In this document: positions 24,443-26,200 of the stretch, in pieces
Numbering within the stretch: the first letter of the stretch is position 1
How the letters are laid out: each line of letters begins with the position of its first letter
From: an uncultured Lachnoanaerobaculum sp.
GTDB taxonomy: Bacteria > Bacillota > Clostridia > Lachnospirales > Lachnospiraceae
Assembly: GCA_937925515.1 (NCBI GenBank)
Contig: CALALP010000006.1
Span: 1 to 26,200 of the forward strand
DNA: 26,200 bases
Direction of reading: 5' to 3'
Notes under the pieces: generated by a model
The model's database searches: none
The model's input: the letters and a program-made list of their open reading frames with translations, nothing else
What the model was told of the DNA's origin: nothing
Program-made: the position numbers and the translations under genes

Positions 24443-24472
24443 ATTATAACAACATTTTAAGGCTATTTGCAA
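24443..24472 (-). promoter_or_regulatory. promoter of the MATE gene
   Basis: On the minus strand TTGCAA (24472-24467), an 18-base spacer and TATAAT (24448-24443), about 45 bases before the start codon. Confidence 0.65.
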
Positions 24473-24496
24473 GAGCGTGTTTTTGTGGTCAGATTT

Positions 24497-24533
24497 TAGG
24501 GGGGGATTGCCTCGTCGTCGGCAATCCCCCCTA
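24497..24533. repeat. GC-rich palindromic repeat, copy C
   Basis: TAGGGGGG(G)ATTGCC and GGCAATCCCCCCTA pair over 14 bases with one extra G, closing the loop TCGTCGTC. It lies 19 bases beyond the stop of the lyase gene. The loop core (on the minus strand GACGACGAGG) and the G runs match copies A and B, while the inner stem differs and still pairs. Confidence 0.78.
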
Positions 24534-24552
24534 TATAATTTTTTCCCTTAAC

Positions 24553-25476
24553 CTAACAATCTTTAAATTCTTCTCTTACCTTATTAATCATCTTAGCAAC
24601 TTCTTTTGCTAATTCCTTATCGCTTTCTATGATATTTGCAAGTGGTTTTCTAACACCTCCAATATCAAGGTCTTCATTTATTCTAAGAACTTCTTTTACT
24701 ATTGCATACATATTTCCATGACCTGAACACATTTTATAAATAATTTCATTTATTGCATATTGAAGTTTTCTGGCTTTCTCTAAATTTCCCTCATTTATAA
24801 GTCTATCAAGCTTTATAAATAAATCAGGATATACACCATAAGTGCCTCCAATACCTGCCTTAGCCCCTATAATTCTACCACTTATAAACTGCTCATCAGG
24901 CCCGTTAAATATAATGTAGTCATCTCCTGCCTCCATACAAAACATTTGAATATCTTGTACCGGCATTGAGGAGTTTTTAACACCTATAACATTCTTATTT
25001 TCTCTCATCTTTTTAAAGAGTGATGAAGTAAGTGAAACTCCTGCAAGCTGAGGTATATTATAAATTACAAAATCGGTATCAGGTGCTGCACTTGAAATAT
25101 CATTCCAATACTGAGCTATTGCATGCTCCGGCAATCTAAAATAAATAGGAGGAATTGCCGCTATTGCATCTACTTTAAGGCTCTGAGCATGTGCTGCAAG
25201 TTCCATACTGTCCTTAGTATTATTGCAAGCCACATGTGCAATAATCGTAAGCTTTCCCTCTGCTGCCTTTACTACATTTTCAAGCACAATTTTTTTATCT
25301 TCAACACTTTGATAGATACATTCCCCTGATGAACCGTTTACATACACTCCCTTGACGCCTTTTTCAATAAAGTACTTTGTCAAGGCTCTTACTCTCTCAG
25401 GGCTTATCTCTCCATTATCATCATAACAAGCATAAAATGCAGGTAAAATACCTTTATATTTATCTAAATTTCTCAT
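24553..25476 (-). CDS. dihydrodipicolinate synthase / N-acetylneuraminate lyase family enzyme
   Basis: A class I aldolase of 307 residues. The substrate carboxylate motif is GSSGE (48-52), the catalytic Tyr139 is in VIYNIPQLAGV, and the Schiff-base Lys167 is in GVKNSS. The NIPQLAGV segment and the direct link to a sugar ABC transporter favour N-acetylneuraminate lyase (sialic acid to N-acetylmannosamine and pyruvate) over lysine biosynthesis, but related aldolases are possible. The gene starts 15 bases after the permease remnant with an AAGGAG site and ends before palindrome copy C. It looks intact although its transporter is broken. Confidence 0.88.
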   Translation of the reverse strand: MRNLDKYKGILPAFYACYDDNGEISPERVRALTKYFIEKGVKGVYVNGSSGECIYQSVEDKKIVLENVVKAAEGKLTIIAHVACNNTKDSMELAAHAQSLKVDAIAAIPPIYFRLPEHAIAQYWNDISSAAPDTDFVIYNIPQLAGVSLTSSLFKKMRENKNVIGVKNSSMPVQDIQMFCMEAGDDYIIFNGPDEQFISGRIIGAKAGIGGTYGVYPDLFIKLDRLINEGNLEKARKLQYAINEIIYKMCSGHGNMYAIVKEVLRINEDLDIGGVRKPLANIIESDKELAKEVAKMINKVREEFKDC

Positions 25477-25491
25477 TTTTTCTCCTTAATA

Positions 25492-25965
25492 TTATCCCTT
25501 AACTGCTCCCATTGTAATACCTTTAGTAAAGTATTTTTGTAGCATTAAGAAAACTATAAGTATAGGTATTGCCGCAAGTGATGCCCCTGCCATAATAAGA
25601 CCGAAATCAGTTGAGTTTTCTGCCTCAAGCTTTGCAATACCTAGTGAAATTGTAAGTTCTTTTGTACTACTTAACATTATCAACTGCATAAAGTAGTCAT
25701 TCCAGCTATTTATAAATGTAAATATAGCTAATGCTCCAATTCCCGGCTGAATCATAGGTAAAACTATTTTTGTAAATGTCTTTACTTCGCTTGCTCCGTC
25801 AATCCTTGCCGCCTCAAGCATTTCCCCCGGAATACCCTCTGCAAATTGTTTCATAAGAAATACTCCAAAAGGCCAACCTACGGTTGGGAAAACTACTGCC
25901 CAAATAGTATTATATAAATTTAGAGCTGACATCTGTCTAATCAATGGTGTGCGGCATTCCAGCAT
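25492..25965 (-). pseudogene. C-terminal half of a MalG-type sugar ABC permease (5' truncated)
   Basis: From about LIRQMSALNLYNTIW on, the frame matches the second half of a MalG-type permease: PFGVFLMKQFAEGIP, the EAA loop EAARIDGASEVKTFTKIVLPMI and the terminal FTKGITMGAVKG. Typical members are about 275-290 residues, so roughly 120 residues are missing at the start. The first few residues (MLECRT) are out-of-frame bases of the solute-binding gene that now abuts it, and no ribosome site precedes the ATG. The permease half therefore appears to be a deletion product and not functional. It belongs with the sialic-acid-type lyase gene downstream. Confidence 0.82.
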
Positions 25966-26200
25966 AATAGCATTGCAAGAGTTCCATTTCTAAAAAACAT
26001 AATCTCATCAGCACCTGCTATTGAGGCATCAAAATTGATTCCATTTAAATTCTTAAGTTCCTCAAGTGCCTTGATATTTTGCTCACTATCTAAAGTATAT
26101 TTTGTATGCTCAGGATCTGTATATGTTCCTGAATATAAATTATTTACTCAAACTTCCCACACCAATAAGGTGTGTTGAACCTTGAAAATTCAATATTTCA
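25941..26200 (-). pseudogene. remnant of a sugar ABC solute-binding protein (frameshifted, 3' deleted, cut by window edge)
   Basis: On the minus strand the frame 26147-25941 reads 68 residues from VNNLYSGTYTDPEHTKYTLD to GTLAMLLCWNAAHH and then stops; this is typical of the C-terminal lobe of family 1 solute-binding proteins. Just upstream the similarity continues in a different frame (NIEFSRFNTPYWCGKFE, stop), so a small indel near 26145-26150 has shifted the frame. At the other end the gene runs straight into the permease remnant near 25945-25955, which means the end of this gene, the whole first permease and the start of the second are gone. The upstream part lies outside the window. Confidence 0.7.

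Noticed and set aside
21103..24533. CRISPR repeats
   Set aside because: The palindromes are 3.4 kb apart, single and differ in stem sequence; there are no spacers or cas genes.

Overview
The window reads as chromosome of a low-GC Gram-positive anaerobe, most likely a Clostridia member of the Lachnospiraceae type. The support is AT-rich codon use, strong AGGAGG ribosome sites, TTGACA/TATAAT promoters, and gene families such as NrdR, RadA, LexA, DUF1292, YqeG-type HAD and an adhesin-like zinc-binding lipoprotein. The genus cannot be fixed from the sequence. Nearly all genes lie on the minus strand; lexA, araC and one small metal-centre gene lie on the plus strand. I see no rRNA, tRNA, CRISPR array, complete insertion sequence or prophage.

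Layout. 1-2000: zinc uptake, a Fur-family regulator followed by a zinc-binding lipoprotein with a long His/Asp-rich loop. 2050-2330: a 60-residue Cys-rich desulforedoxin-like protein with its own consensus promoter. 2400-5560: a sodium/solute symporter, an NCS1 (cytosine/purine type) permease and a tiny membrane protein. 5600-7750: divergent radA and lexA sharing two LexA-box-like sites. 7750-7910: a palindromic, possibly MITE-derived spacer. 7900-10830: proS, a ThrE-type exporter half and DUF1292. 10920-11060: a probable small RNA. 11060-18830: a pectin-use locus (araC, solute-binding protein, two permeases, GH105, GH28, then DUF3800). 18830-21000: nrdR, a YqeG-type phosphatase, aroE and a fused gene scar. 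21100-24400: an M24 aminopeptidase and a MATE exporter. 24500-26200: an N-acetylneuraminate-lyase-like gene behind a broken sugar ABC transporter.

How it works together. The pectin locus looks built to import oligogalacturonides and cut them in the cytoplasm: neither glycoside hydrolase has a signal peptide. Its solute-binding gene is interrupted by two in-frame TAG codons. The sialic-acid-type ABC transporter is broken by a deletion that joins a solute-binding gene to the second half of a permease. A third scar joins the start of a response regulator to the end of an FtsX-type permease. Together these suggest a genome losing accessory transport modules, unless assembly errors explain them.

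Most notable. The LexA homologue keeps its DNA-binding domain, its catalytic Ser and operator-like sites, but lacks the Ala-Gly cleavage site and has Arg in place of the catalytic Lys. A family of GC-rich palindromes with matched changes in the stem and a shared loop lies just 3' of three genes, one copy being cut by the window edge. A promoter and hairpin pair near 10.9-11.1 kb outlines a short RNA.
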